Assembly (NCBI RefSeq): GCF_900101605.1
Contig: NZ_FMUR01000003.1
Span: 124,001-188,000, forward strand
Reading direction: 5' to 3'
DNA from: Butyrivibrio hungatei
GTDB taxonomy: Bacteria; Bacillota; Clostridia; Lachnospirales; Lachnospiraceae
Length of the DNA: 64,000 bases
A program made the translations under genes and the position numbers. Shown piece after piece: positions 44,130 to 53,625 of this stretch (its first letter is position 1; each line of letters starts with the position of its first letter). The notes under the pieces are model-generated. The model saw only the letters and a list, made by a program, of their open reading frames with translations, did no database searches and was not told where the DNA came from.

Positions 44130-45574
44130 GGTCTTTTCACCTCCCCTTTGGTTCTCGTTACAACTATGTTCGAGCCCCCTCCGGACTTTGTAATATCTTC
44201 ATATGAAAGCCCAAGTTCTCTTGCGAGTATCTCCATGGTCCTCGGCATACAAAAGCCTGCCTGACATCTTCCCATTCCGGCTCTTGTCCTTCTCTTTATT
44301 CCGTCAAGCGTCGTTGCGCCGAGAGGCCTGTGGATCGCATCAAGTATCTCGCCCTCCGTCACCGATTCGCACCTGCATATAACATTTCCGTAAGCGGGAT
44401 TTTCTTTTATAAGTTCATTCACCTCTTCTATGGAAAGCCCCGCCGTACTTCTGACAGCTCTTCTCTTTGTTATGACATTTTCTTTCTCCCGTAAATTCAT
44501 GCGATCATTCAAAATATCACAGACCATCTCACCTATTGCGGGACAACTTGTAAGTCCCGGAGATTCTATCCCTGCGCAGTCTATAAATCCCGGAACATCG
44601 CAAACTTCTTCGATTATAAAGTCATTATTGTCCTCATGCGCACGAAGCCCCGCAAAAGAGGTTATAACCTTATTAAGCGGTATATTTTTCACATTATCGC
44701 CCGCTTTTTTGGTAAGTTCATCAATGCCCAAAGCTGTCGTTGCTGTTTCCTCCTTATCCTCCGTATCAACGGCTGTCGGACCGACAATAAGATTACCGTG
44801 AACGGTAGGTGCGACAAGCACTCCTTTTCCAAGCCCTGTCGGCTGCGGGAAAATAACATGACTTACATGTTTTCCCGCCTGCTTATCAAGAAGACAATAA
44901 TCTCCTCGCCTCTGTGTTATATGGATTTTCTTTGAACTTACCATGTTATGGATAACGTCAGCATACACTCCCGCCGCATTTACAACATATCTCGCGTCAA
45001 ATTCTCCGTTATCGGTAAAAATCTTAAAACTGCCGTCATCCTGCTTCCTGATATCTTTAACTTCCGTGTTCAGCCTAAACTCCGTCCCGTTCATTGCCGC
45101 AATTTCCGCCATCCCGATATTAAGTTCAAACGGGCAGATGATACCTGCACTTGGGGCAAAAAGAGCTCCCTGCGTATCTTCGGAAAGATTTGGTTCCATA
45201 AAAAGAGCTTCTTCTCCCGTAAGGATCTTGAGCCCCTTAACTCCGTTTCTTACGCCTCTTTCGTAGAGGTCGTCTAGCCCGGAAAGTGCGTCTTTATGAA
45301 GGCACACAACAAGTGAGCCGATTCTTTTAAAAGGAATATCAAGATCTTTGCACAGCTCATCCATCATCTCATTGCCCCTAATATTGAGCTTTGCCTTTAA
45401 TGAGCCTGTCTCAGCATCATATCCGGCATGTATGATAGCCGAATTTGCTTTTGATGTACCTTCGCAAACATCACTGCATTTTTCTAAAACGCAAGTCTTA
45501 ATATCATATTTTGCAAGTTTCCATGCAACTGCTGCCCCCGTAACTCCTGCGCCGATTATCACCACGTCGTACAT
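44126..45574 (-). CDS. Anaerobic glycerol-3-phosphate dehydrogenase-like FAD oxidoreductase with [2Fe-2S] BFD domain
   Basis: A 482-residue flavoprotein. The DAO fold begins YDVVIIGAGVTGAAVAWKLAKYD, with CEGTSKANSAIIHAGYDAETGSLKA as substrate/FAD region and FAGLRAHEDNNDFIIEE later. The C-terminal 90 residues are a BFD-like domain with four cysteines, CRCESVTEGE and GMGRCQAGFC, a likely [2Fe-2S] site. Together with the following oxidoreductase it would oxidise glycerol-3-phosphate made by GlpK. ATG at 45574 with AAGGAG seven bases upstream is preferred over the ATG six bases earlier. Confidence 0.9.
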   Translation of the reverse strand: MYDVVIIGAGVTGAAVAWKLAKYDIKTCVLEKCSDVCEGTSKANSAIIHAGYDAETGSLKAKLNIRGNEMMDELCKDLDIPFKRIGSLVVCLHKDALSGLDDLYERGVRNGVKGLKILTGEEALFMEPNLSEDTQGALFAPSAGIICPFELNIGMAEIAAMNGTEFRLNTEVKDIRKQDDGSFKIFTDNGEFDARYVVNAAGVYADVIHNMVSSKKIHITQRRGDYCLLDKQAGKHVSHVIFPQPTGLGKGVLVAPTVHGNLIVGPTAVDTEDKEETATTALGIDELTKKAGDNVKNIPLNKVITSFAGLRAHEDNNDFIIEEVCDVPGFIDCAGIESPGLTSCPAIGEMVCDILNDRMNLREKENVITKRRAVRSTAGLSIEEVNELIKENPAYGNVICRCESVTEGEILDAIHRPLGATTLDGIKRRTRAGMGRCQAGFCMPRTMEILARELGLSYEDITKSGGGSNIVVTRTKGEVKRP

Positions 45575-45621
45575 AACCATTCTCCTTTTTGCCTACGATA
45601 ATATGTTTAACGCACTGCAGA

Positions 45622-47154
<1,533 letters not shown>

Positions 47155-47224
47155 CTATAGCCATTTTGTGTTTTATTTCTCTATTTTCATTCAAAAATAT
47201 AAATTGTAAATTCTTCTTGATTCA

Positions 47225-47277
47225 ATTATACTTAAAAAGCTACGGTATTGTGTAAATACCGTAAAATAAGATATAAT
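47225..47277. promoter_or_regulatory. Divergent promoters sharing a 21-bp palindrome (glpK / 97-aa gene)
   Basis: The inverted repeat ACGGTATT-N5-AATACCGT occupies 47242-47262. Minus strand (glpK): -35 TTTACA (47251-47256) and -10 TATAAT (47225-47230) with a long 20-bp spacer. Plus strand: -35 TTGTGT (47248-47253), 18 bp, -10 TATAAT (47272-47277). The palindrome lies over both -35 elements, so one regulator could act on both. Confidence 0.65.
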
Positions 47278-47315
47278 TTAGAAAGGAACAAACGAATATG
47301 GGGAGGGCGAGTATC

Positions 47316-47609
47316 ATGGCAAACGAAAGAGAAGATCTCATTCATTCACTTGCAAAATCCATGGGCGTTGGCGATGCCCAAAAGGCACGCGGTGCATCCG
47401 GCAAATATAATGCCGAGACAGGCACTATGTACTGTAACGGCCACATTATTTCCCGTACCACCATTGAACAGGCAAGCGCATATTTTAATTCGCAGTACAG
47501 ACGCCTTGCTGAAATTGACGACGAGAATGTAAAACAGATGGCTTCAATCTATGAAGTCGCAAAAGAAGCAATAAACATGATAGTTGCTCCTACGGATATG
47601 ACAGAATAA
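47316..47609 (+). CDS. 97-residue protein of unknown function
   Basis: A small soluble protein with no recognised domain (MANEREDLIHSLAKSMGV..., helical C-terminal half NSQYRRLAEIDDENVKQMASIYEVAKEAINMIV). The centre YNAETGTMYCNGHIISRTTIEQA could be a short beta hairpin; it holds the only cysteine. No membrane segment or signal. The ATG at 47316 has GGAGGG eight bases upstream; the ATG at 47298 is less well placed. It has its own promoter and a strong terminator, so it is a real gene. Confidence 0.7.
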   Translation: MANEREDLIHSLAKSMGVGDAQKARGASGKYNAETGTMYCNGHIISRTTIEQASAYFNSQYRRLAEIDDENVKQMASIYEVAKEAINMIVAPTDMTE

Positions 47610-47635
47610 GCGGATCCCTAAGGACCCGCTTTTTT
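47608..47635 (+). terminator. Terminator of the 97-aa gene
   Basis: AAGCGG...CCGCTT stem with inner TCC/GGA around CTAA, followed by TTTTT on the plus strand; overlaps the stop codon. Confidence 0.88.
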
Positions 47636-47661
47636 AATACTCTATATTATTAAGATCTGTA

Positions 47662-50199
47662 TTATGCTGCTTTCAATTCCTGAGCCTTCTTCTGGCGCTC
47701 ATCGCGAATCTTCTTTTCTGTTATAAGAAGGATTGCGATAATAAGGAGCCATAACCAGTTGATCTTTATTCCACTCTCTGTATCCATCTCTGCAAGAGCC
47801 TTAATATTCTTTGTAGCTCCGATTCCTGCGAAAGCTGCTTCGCTGTTCTCAAGACCAACAAGCTTATTTGTGAACTCTTCGAATTCCTTGTTGTACTTGT
47901 TGTATCTCTTTGCTCCGAGGATCTGTCCGAGCATATCTACAGGTGCGATATTTGCTTCTTCTGTGATCTGCTGAGCTTCACCTGCTGCTTCGCCTGCTGT
48001 TACTCTTACAGTATTCTCTGATACGTTCTCGTTTGCTGTATTGCTCTGAGCTGTGATAGCTGTTGCTACAGGTGCAACTGTGTTTTCAAAAATCTCTGCA
48101 AGTGTTGCAAGTACAACTTCAACAGGATTCTCTGCGATTACTTCTTCTGCAACTGTCTCTGTCTCATATCTTCTGCCTTCGATGTTATTTTCTACGTTGT
48201 TGTCTGCTACAACCGGGATTGCTGCTACTGCAGGAACTTCTGTATTTGCAACTGCTTCTGTATTTGCTACTGCTTCAACTACTTCTGAAGCTACTACTGT
48301 TTCAACTGCCTCTTCTGCTGCGTTCTCTACAAGAACTATCTCTTCGCTTACGCTTAAGCTCTCCTTGATCTCATCGCGCTTCTCAATAAGTTCATCAAGT
48401 TCTGCTGCCGCATTGTCAAGATCCTCTTTTGCGCCTGCAAGGATGCTTTCAAGAATCTGTACTGCCTTCTGTGTCGATCCTGCATTAAGAACTCTTGTCA
48501 TATCTTCTTCGCTCAAATAATCTCTGAGATCTGCTACAAGATCTGCTGAAATTCTTACTCTGTTCTCTTCGATATTGTCAATGGCATCCTTCAATGCTTC
48601 AACCTTATCTGATGCTTCCTCTACCTTATCCTGTGTATCTGCAATGATCTCACCGTACTTCTCATACTTCTCAACAAGCTTTGAAGCATTTTCGATAAAT
48701 GCCTTAAGTCCTGCATCATCCTTTGTTGAAATTCTGATTCCTTTTGCATTTCCGCTTGTTGTCTGAACAATCTTGCGAGCTGCTGTGCCGTTCATATAGT
48801 AAACACCGTCTACAAACTCAATCTCTCCGCTCTCTACGCCTGCCTCAAGCTCATCAATGCACTTAAACTCATTTGTTCCGTCAGCATAATCAAATGAATA
48901 TACATCATATTTTCCTGAATTTACATCTGCCTTGAACTGGTTTGTAACACTAAAATTTCCGAAGTGATTCTTCTGATATACTGAAGATGTGATATCCTCT
49001 TCAGGCTTCTCGTACACTACGATTTCTCTTGAGCTTCCAAGTCTGTACCACTGATCGTTTTCCTTGAACTGTCTGTCTGTTCTGTCGATGTTGAAATAAC
49101 GCTTTACTGTGTTGTTGTCCTTATCCAAATATGTAACAACAGTATATGAACTGTTCTGGCGGTCAAATCCTCTGAGCATCTCTGTATACTTGATATTTGT
49201 TGCATCCTTGTCGATAAAGTTGGGAATGATATATCCGCTTATAATGCTCTCCATGAGCTTGTCCTGTGTCTTCCAGTCTTTGTTCTTGTCTGAAATTTCT
49301 TTCTTAGCAAGAATATCTTCAACTGCTGCCTGCTCTTTCTCAAAATCCTCTTTTGCGTTGTCGCAAGCCTCTGAAAGAACTTCTACATTCTTCTTAGCTG
49401 CCTCAAGCTTCTGAGCTGCCTTGTTTACATTGCTGTCATCACTCTTAAGGTGCTTAACTGTCTCATCATATACCTTCTGTGCACCCTCGAGCTGTCTCTT
49501 TGCCACTTCGAACTTGTCACAAAGTGCTTCGAAAGCAGCTTTCTTTGTCTCAACATTTTCTTTTGCATCTTCTGTGATCTGATCAAGCTTGTCCATTGCC
49601 TCGCTTACCTGCTCGGCATCTGCATCTTCACTTGATATTATATCTATAAGACCGTTTGCCTGCTCTTTTGTCTCTGCAACTGTCTCAACTATGCTGTTTG
49701 CAACTTCCTTTGCTTCTGCAACATATGCAACAGTCTCTTCTGCGCTCTCATCTGCTGCGCGGTCTGCTTCGTCAACCTTTACGAGCTCTTCTGTTACTTC
49801 GTTGAGCTCAGCTACTGCCTCATTGAGGTTTTCTTCTACCGGAAGGCTCTCTACTGCTTCAACAAATGCCTCAACGCTCTCCTGTGCAACTGCTCCGCCG
49901 TCTGTAACATCAGCTGCCTCAATTCCTGCTTCCTCATTTCCTTCTGCAATTGCCTCGATTGTCTCTGCAGTGATCTCTACTGCTTCTTCAACTGATTCCT
50001 CAGCTGCTGTCTCAGCTTCCATTGCTTCCTCAACTGATTCGTTGTATACTTCTTCGTTTGTGTTTACATCTTCCTGATCATTTTCAATATTCTCAAAAAC
50101 TTCGCCGTCCATGGCTCTTACATTTACAGTTACTGTTGTTGCTGTGATCATTGTTGCAAGTGCAATTCTGATTACTCTTAAAACTGTATTCTTCTTCAT
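47662..50199 (-). CDS. Large Glu/Ala/Val-rich coiled-coil surface protein
   Basis: An 845-residue exported protein. Signal peptide at 1-29 (MKKNTVLRVIRIALATMITATTVTVNVRA), then a very acidic Glu/Ala/Val/Thr region to about residue 200, a long coiled-coil (about 200-310), a compact domain of unknown kind around 315-520 (aromatic-rich, SYTVVTYLDKDNNTVKRYFNIDR and YMNGTAARKIVQ), a second coiled-coil (about 525-630), an Ala/Val/Thr-rich linker, and a C-terminal membrane helix INWLWLLIIAILLITEKK with a basic tail. No LPXTG motif is seen; the helix anchors it. It could be a spacer, adhesin or wall organiser. GGAGG precedes the ATG. No family recognised. Confidence 0.75.
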   Translation of the reverse strand: MKKNTVLRVIRIALATMITATTVTVNVRAMDGEVFENIENDQEDVNTNEEVYNESVEEAMEAETAAEESVEEAVEITAETIEAIAEGNEEAGIEAADVTDGGAVAQESVEAFVEAVESLPVEENLNEAVAELNEVTEELVKVDEADRAADESAEETVAYVAEAKEVANSIVETVAETKEQANGLIDIISSEDADAEQVSEAMDKLDQITEDAKENVETKKAAFEALCDKFEVAKRQLEGAQKVYDETVKHLKSDDSNVNKAAQKLEAAKKNVEVLSEACDNAKEDFEKEQAAVEDILAKKEISDKNKDWKTQDKLMESIISGYIIPNFIDKDATNIKYTEMLRGFDRQNSSYTVVTYLDKDNNTVKRYFNIDRTDRQFKENDQWYRLGSSREIVVYEKPEEDITSSVYQKNHFGNFSVTNQFKADVNSGKYDVYSFDYADGTNEFKCIDELEAGVESGEIEFVDGVYYMNGTAARKIVQTTSGNAKGIRISTKDDAGLKAFIENASKLVEKYEKYGEIIADTQDKVEEASDKVEALKDAIDNIEENRVRISADLVADLRDYLSEEDMTRVLNAGSTQKAVQILESILAGAKEDLDNAAAELDELIEKRDEIKESLSVSEEIVLVENAAEEAVETVVASEVVEAVANTEAVANTEVPAVAAIPVVADNNVENNIEGRRYETETVAEEVIAENPVEVVLATLAEIFENTVAPVATAITAQSNTANENVSENTVRVTAGEAAGEAQQITEEANIAPVDMLGQILGAKRYNKYNKEFEEFTNKLVGLENSEAAFAGIGATKNIKALAEMDTESGIKINWLWLLIIAILLITEKKIRDERQKKAQELKAA

Positions 50200-50304
50200 T
50201 CTTTACCTCCAAAGTCATATTCGGCGTTTATTTTTTCAACTCATTTTCTCTCGTACACTATTTTTATCGGAGCTAATATTTTTTTCTTAAACGAAAAAAA
50301 ATTA

Positions 50305-50347
50305 AAAAAAAATAAACACCCCAAAACCCACATGTTTTAAGGTGTTT
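50305..50347 (-). terminator. Terminator of the membrane XRE gene
   Basis: Minus-strand AAACACC/GGTGTTT arms with an inner AAAAC/GTTTT stem, followed by ATTTTTTTTT. Between it and the surface-protein start (50199) are only A/T-rich tracts and no clear promoter. Confidence 0.88.
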
Positions 50348-50388
50348 ACGCTGTCTATTCAATTTATCTCCGCTTCCTCTGATTTGAC

Positions 50389-50835
50389 TTAATTCATACC
50401 TTCCTCTCCGTCTGCGGGCTCATCGAGCTCTATACTCTCAATGCGCTCCGTAGTGGTATGCCAAACAGTAGTAAATGCAAAAAAGCTTACTACCATCAGC
50501 ACAATATATAGAGCCACAATAACAAGTATTGTGATTCCAATCGTTTTCCAGAGCTTCTTACTGCGCCTGTTCTTTATGGCCAGCTGCTCGCTTATCTTGG
50601 CAAGTTGCTCCGCAATCTCGTTTTTATCAGCCGCTTCGTTTATTTTTTCTCCAAGGAGCCTGCTTACAGGTGTTTCCAACACATCCGATATCATAGCCAA
50701 AAGATCTGCATCAGGAACCGACAATCCCTTTTCCCACTTGCTGACTGTCTGCCTTACCACATTTAACTTTATCGCAAGCTCCTCCTGAGTATAACCTTTT
50801 TCTTTTCGCATTGCTCTTAAATTTTCGCTGAACAT
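50389..50835 (-). CDS. XRE-family regulator with C-terminal membrane helix
   Basis: A 148-residue protein: HTH domain at 1-65 (NLRAMRKEKGYTQEELAIKLNVVRQTVSKWEKGLSVPDADLLAMISDVL), a helical linker (EIAEQLAKISEQLAI), one membrane helix (WKTIGITILVIVALYIVLMVVSFFAF) and a short acidic outer tail. It would be a membrane-tethered DNA-binding protein, a layout common in Firmicutes; the signal is unknown. A TATAAT at 50855-50860 precedes it, with a poor -35. It is terminated before the surface-protein gene, so co-transcription is not obvious. Confidence 0.88.
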   Translation of the reverse strand: MFSENLRAMRKEKGYTQEELAIKLNVVRQTVSKWEKGLSVPDADLLAMISDVLETPVSRLLGEKINEAADKNEIAEQLAKISEQLAIKNRRSKKLWKTIGITILVIVALYIVLMVVSFFAFTTVWHTTTERIESIELDEPADGEEGMN

Positions 50836-51033
50836 AGTTGTGTCCTCCTCGTGTATTATAGTATCAGCCTAGTAAAATGTATTCATTGCATCAAGCAACG
50901 CAGATTAACATTGTGATTATTCCTACAATTCTAAGTTTTATAGATTACTTTCGCGTAAAAGCATCTTCATCTGAGCCAAGCTCCTATAAATCTCCATTTT
51001 TTTACAAATGTCAATACTTGTATCTGATTTTTT

Positions 51034-51072
51034 TTGAGCTACAATATGTTGTAGGATATAATATATTATATC
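51034..51072 (+). promoter_or_regulatory. Promoter covered by two palindromes before the 58-aa gene
   Basis: -35 TTGAGC (51034-51039), 17 bp, -10 TATAAT (51057-51062). The spacer holds CTACAATATGTTGTAG (51039-51054) and the -10 lies in the perfect 18-bp palindrome GATATAATATATTATATC (51055-51072). Confidence 0.75.
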
Positions 51073-51117
51073 AAAAAATATGATTAAATGTTATATCCAT
51101 TGTCAATGGAGGAGGGT

Positions 51118-51294
51118 ATGATTATGAATAACGCCGCAACTATTGAGGCTTCTGATTCTCGTGTCATTCGCAGCATTCTTCGCTCGATGGTAAACGAACA
51201 TTGGTCTGTTGCCGAGGCTTTGGATGAGTATGACATTCCGGGAGATCTTCGCGACTCCTATGAGGCACAGATTGCGGAATATTTTGTAGACTGA
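51118..51294 (+). CDS. 58-residue acidic protein of unknown function
   Basis: A small soluble protein (MIMNNAATIEASDSRVIRSI..., ending AQIAEYFVD), predicted mainly helical, with no cysteine, no leader-peptide signature and no membrane segment. The ATG at 51118 has GGAGG five bases upstream; the frame is open ten codons further. A strong promoter and a strong terminator define it. It ends about 125 bp from the end of the convergent histidine kinase of the lanthipeptide-type locus, but it is not a credible lanthipeptide precursor. Function unknown. Confidence 0.75.
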   Translation: MIMNNAATIEASDSRVIRSILRSMVNEHWSVAEALDEYDIPGDLRDSYEAQIAEYFVD

Positions 51295-51364
51295 TTTATT
51301 GACCCAAATTATAAGGCTTTAATAGAGTTTGAAACAACTCTAAAATCAATATCCAACCAACATT

Positions 51365-51405
51365 AAAGGTCTCTATGATAAAACATATCATAGAGACCTT
51401 TTTAA
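51365..51405. terminator. Bidirectional terminator between 58-aa gene and histidine kinase
   Basis: A perfect 16-bp stem AAAGGTCTCTATGATA / TATCATAGAGACCTTT with a five-base loop; T-run after it on the plus strand and a shorter one on the minus strand. Confidence 0.9.
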
Positions 51406-51420
51406 CAGCAACAAAACACA

Positions 51421-52725
51421 TCATACTTCCCCGCTCACCAACGGTAAAGTTGCCTTTATGCAAAACTCATAGTCTTTAGCTTCAATATCGAGATTCCCAT
51501 GGTTTTCATCCAATCTTTTTCTTATATTCGCAAGTCCGAAACCATGATTCTCTTTATCGTCTTTTATAGTTTCTATATTATCCGTATTCTCAATCCGCTC
51601 ATATTGCATTGTATTTTTTACAATTATTTGAGCATATTTTTTACCCTCTTTAAGAGTCACATTTATATATTTCCTCTTTTCATCGGGTATAAATTTTTGC
51701 GCCTCGATTGCATTGACGATCATATTCGAATAAACGGATGACAGTGCGATATCATCTATCTTCAGCTCTTTTACAATCTTTCCTTCCAGATTGATTTCGA
51801 TTTCCGGATTCAAATTTTCAACATAATAATTCGTAAGCGCATCAATTATACTGTTTCCGGTATGAAAGCCTTTATTAACGAGCGATATTGTCTGATCGTA
51901 GAGATTATCTATATATTTATTGAGTTCTTCATACTTTCCCTCATCAATAAATGATTTGATACAGATTATATGATTATTCATATCATGCCTATATTTTTTG
52001 GTATCCGTTTCTTTCTCCAAAAGAGACAGATAATAATTTTTCTGCATCTCATTTAGCTCATGCTCCGCTTTCGCATAGTTTTGAACCCGCACTGTCAGCC
52101 ATTTTTTATACAGAATATCAATTTCCACCAACAATAATGATATTCCGGCAAAACTTGTTATTGTCTTTACAAAAAAACCTTTAAAATATGAGGTCTGTAT
52201 TAACTTGTAAATAAAAAAAATACATATAAAAATATCAAAACACCCTATCAAAAACACGTAATCAAGTCTTTCAGCGGCTTTTATCTTTTTTTCAACATTC
52301 AATATATCCAATATCATTTTTAAAATATAGCCAAAAATGATTATCATTACAAATTCAGATAGAAAACATATAAAAGATTCCATGTACTCTTTTCCAACTG
52401 ATAGCCAAACACCATCTATGTACCATGTTTCCACTGATAATATCACACAGCTTTTCATAAGCACGACAAGAACTGTACTTTCAAGCTTTGATATCATTTT
52501 ACTATCAGTAACAAGTAAAGTTATAACAAACGCAATAATAGAAGCAACTGCGCACAAATTTTTAAACTCAACTTTACCATTAAGAGCCATCAGAACCACA
52601 AAAAGCACTGCCATTCCAATGACAATAAAATATTGATTCTTAAATTTTATTTTTATACATCGCAAAAGCCAAAGCGATTCAATTAAAGAGAACACAAAAA
52701 AGATCATCGTTAGTCCAATAGCCAT
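51421..52725 (-). CDS. AgrC-like sensor histidine kinase (GHKL)
   Basis: A 434-residue membrane kinase. Residues 1-200 hold about six hydrophobic helices. The phospho-acceptor region is KYRHDMNNHIICIKSFIDEGKYEELNKYIDNLY, the HxxNH pattern of the AgrC/HPK10 class, followed by a GHKL ATPase with the N-box NMIVNAIEAQ and the G-box NHGFGLANIRKRLDE. Kinases of this class usually sense exported peptides. The ATG at 52725 has GGAG six bases upstream and starts one base after the response-regulator stop, so both are co-translated. Together with the LytTR regulator it is the likely sensor of the LanM locus. Confidence 0.92.
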   Translation of the reverse strand: MAIGLTMIFFVFSLIESLWLLRCIKIKFKNQYFIVIGMAVLFVVLMALNGKVEFKNLCAVASIIAFVITLLVTDSKMISKLESTVLVVLMKSCVILSVETWYIDGVWLSVGKEYMESFICFLSEFVMIIIFGYILKMILDILNVEKKIKAAERLDYVFLIGCFDIFICIFFIYKLIQTSYFKGFFVKTITSFAGISLLLVEIDILYKKWLTVRVQNYAKAEHELNEMQKNYYLSLLEKETDTKKYRHDMNNHIICIKSFIDEGKYEELNKYIDNLYDQTISLVNKGFHTGNSIIDALTNYYVENLNPEIEINLEGKIVKELKIDDIALSSVYSNMIVNAIEAQKFIPDEKRKYINVTLKEGKKYAQIIVKNTMQYERIENTDNIETIKDDKENHGFGLANIRKRLDENHGNLDIEAKDYEFCIKATLPLVSGEV

Positions 52726-52726
52726 G

Positions 52727-53449
52727 TCAGTCTCCAAAACTCAGATCATATTCCACATATGCCCGCTCAAATTTAATGCGGTTTCTTCTTGATATCTCTA
52801 ATTCTTCTCCATTTATCAGCTTTACAATATTTTTAAAAAAACCGGATATATTCTTAAAGCCGACAATATATTGCCTGTGTATCCTAAAAAACAATCGATT
52901 GTCCAGCTCTTTTTCAATCTGCTCCAATGACATATTTTTGGTAAACACATCATTCGCTGTGTAGATCTGTATATATCCGTTATAAGATCTTATATAATAA
53001 ATCTCATTTTGAGCAATATTGTATTTAATTTTATTCTGGTAAACTTCGATTGTGCTGTTTCCGACAGTTCTGCTTACCGCAGATACTATAGCTTCTCTGA
53101 TTTCCTCTTGTTGCAACGGCTTGTTGAGATACCTGTGAGCATAGAACCTAAAAGCTTCACTGTACCTTTTTTCATTGCTTGTTGCAATTATGATCCTGCA
53201 CTCGGGATTTCTTTCAAAGATAATTTTTCCGGCTTCCATGCCATCCATCTCAGGCATTTCCACATCTAAAAAGACAATATCAATATTTTCAATTTTTTCA
53301 AGTAAATCTTTTGCCGAACAATACACTCTGATATCAAAATACTCATCATCATCCCCGTATAGCTTATGTAGTATTGTTCGTATTTTTTTTTCGATGATCT
53401 TACATATCTGCAATTCATCATCACATATTCCGATAACTGTTTTTTTCAT
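52727..53449 (-). CDS. LytTR-family response regulator (AgrA-like)
   Basis: A 240-residue regulator. Receiver domain: GICDDELQICKIIEKKI with the acidic pocket, phosphorylated Asp in DIVFLDVEMPEMDGMEAG, and conserved Thr/Ser and Lys in IIATSNEK and YLNKPLQ. LytTR DNA-binding domain from about residue 135: IAQNEIYYIRSYNGYIQIYT, FFRIHRQYIVGFKNISGF and ISRRNRIKFERAYVEY. LytTR proteins bind direct repeats about two helical turns apart; such a pair is present upstream of the ABC genes at 59632-59669. GGGAG lies upstream of the ATG. Confidence 0.94.
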   Translation of the reverse strand: MKKTVIGICDDELQICKIIEKKIRTILHKLYGDDDEYFDIRVYCSAKDLLEKIENIDIVFLDVEMPEMDGMEAGKIIFERNPECRIIIATSNEKRYSEAFRFYAHRYLNKPLQQEEIREAIVSAVSRTVGNSTIEVYQNKIKYNIAQNEIYYIRSYNGYIQIYTANDVFTKNMSLEQIEKELDNRLFFRIHRQYIVGFKNISGFFKNIVKLINGEELEISRRNRIKFERAYVEYDLSFGD

Positions 53450-53515
53450 AACAAAAATCTCCCATTTTGTTTTTTAGATTATTTTATATAAAATATAAAA
53501 TCAATCAGCAGTCAT

Positions 53516-53560
53516 TTCGGTGCTACTACGATGACAGTGCACTGTTATTATAATACCGAA
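53516..53560 (-). promoter_or_regulatory. Dyad element upstream of the two-component operon
   Basis: Nested inverted repeats: outer TTCGGT/ACCGAA (53516-53521 / 53555-53560) and a perfect inner ACAGTGCACTGT (53534-53545). A TATAAT reads on the minus strand within it (about 53547-53552). A further promoter candidate, TTGATT-17-TAATCT, lies closer to the gene (about 53475-53505). Binding protein unknown. Confidence 0.5.
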
Positions 53561-53562
53561 GA

Positions 53563-53617
53563 ACAAAAATAAAAAGAGATATTCATTGAAGTTCCCTAAT
53601 TTCAACAAATATCTCTT
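53563..53617 (-). terminator. Terminator after lanM
   Basis: Minus-strand arms AAGAGATATT / AATATCTCTT with an inner TTGAA/TTCAA stem, then TTTTATTTTT. Separates lanM from the regulator genes. Confidence 0.88.
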
Positions 53618-53625
53618 ATATTATT

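Noticed and set aside
51118-51294. The 58-aa protein as a lanthipeptide precursor
   Set aside because: No cysteine, few Ser/Thr at the C-terminus, no Gly-Gly-type cleavage site, and opposite strand with its own terminator.
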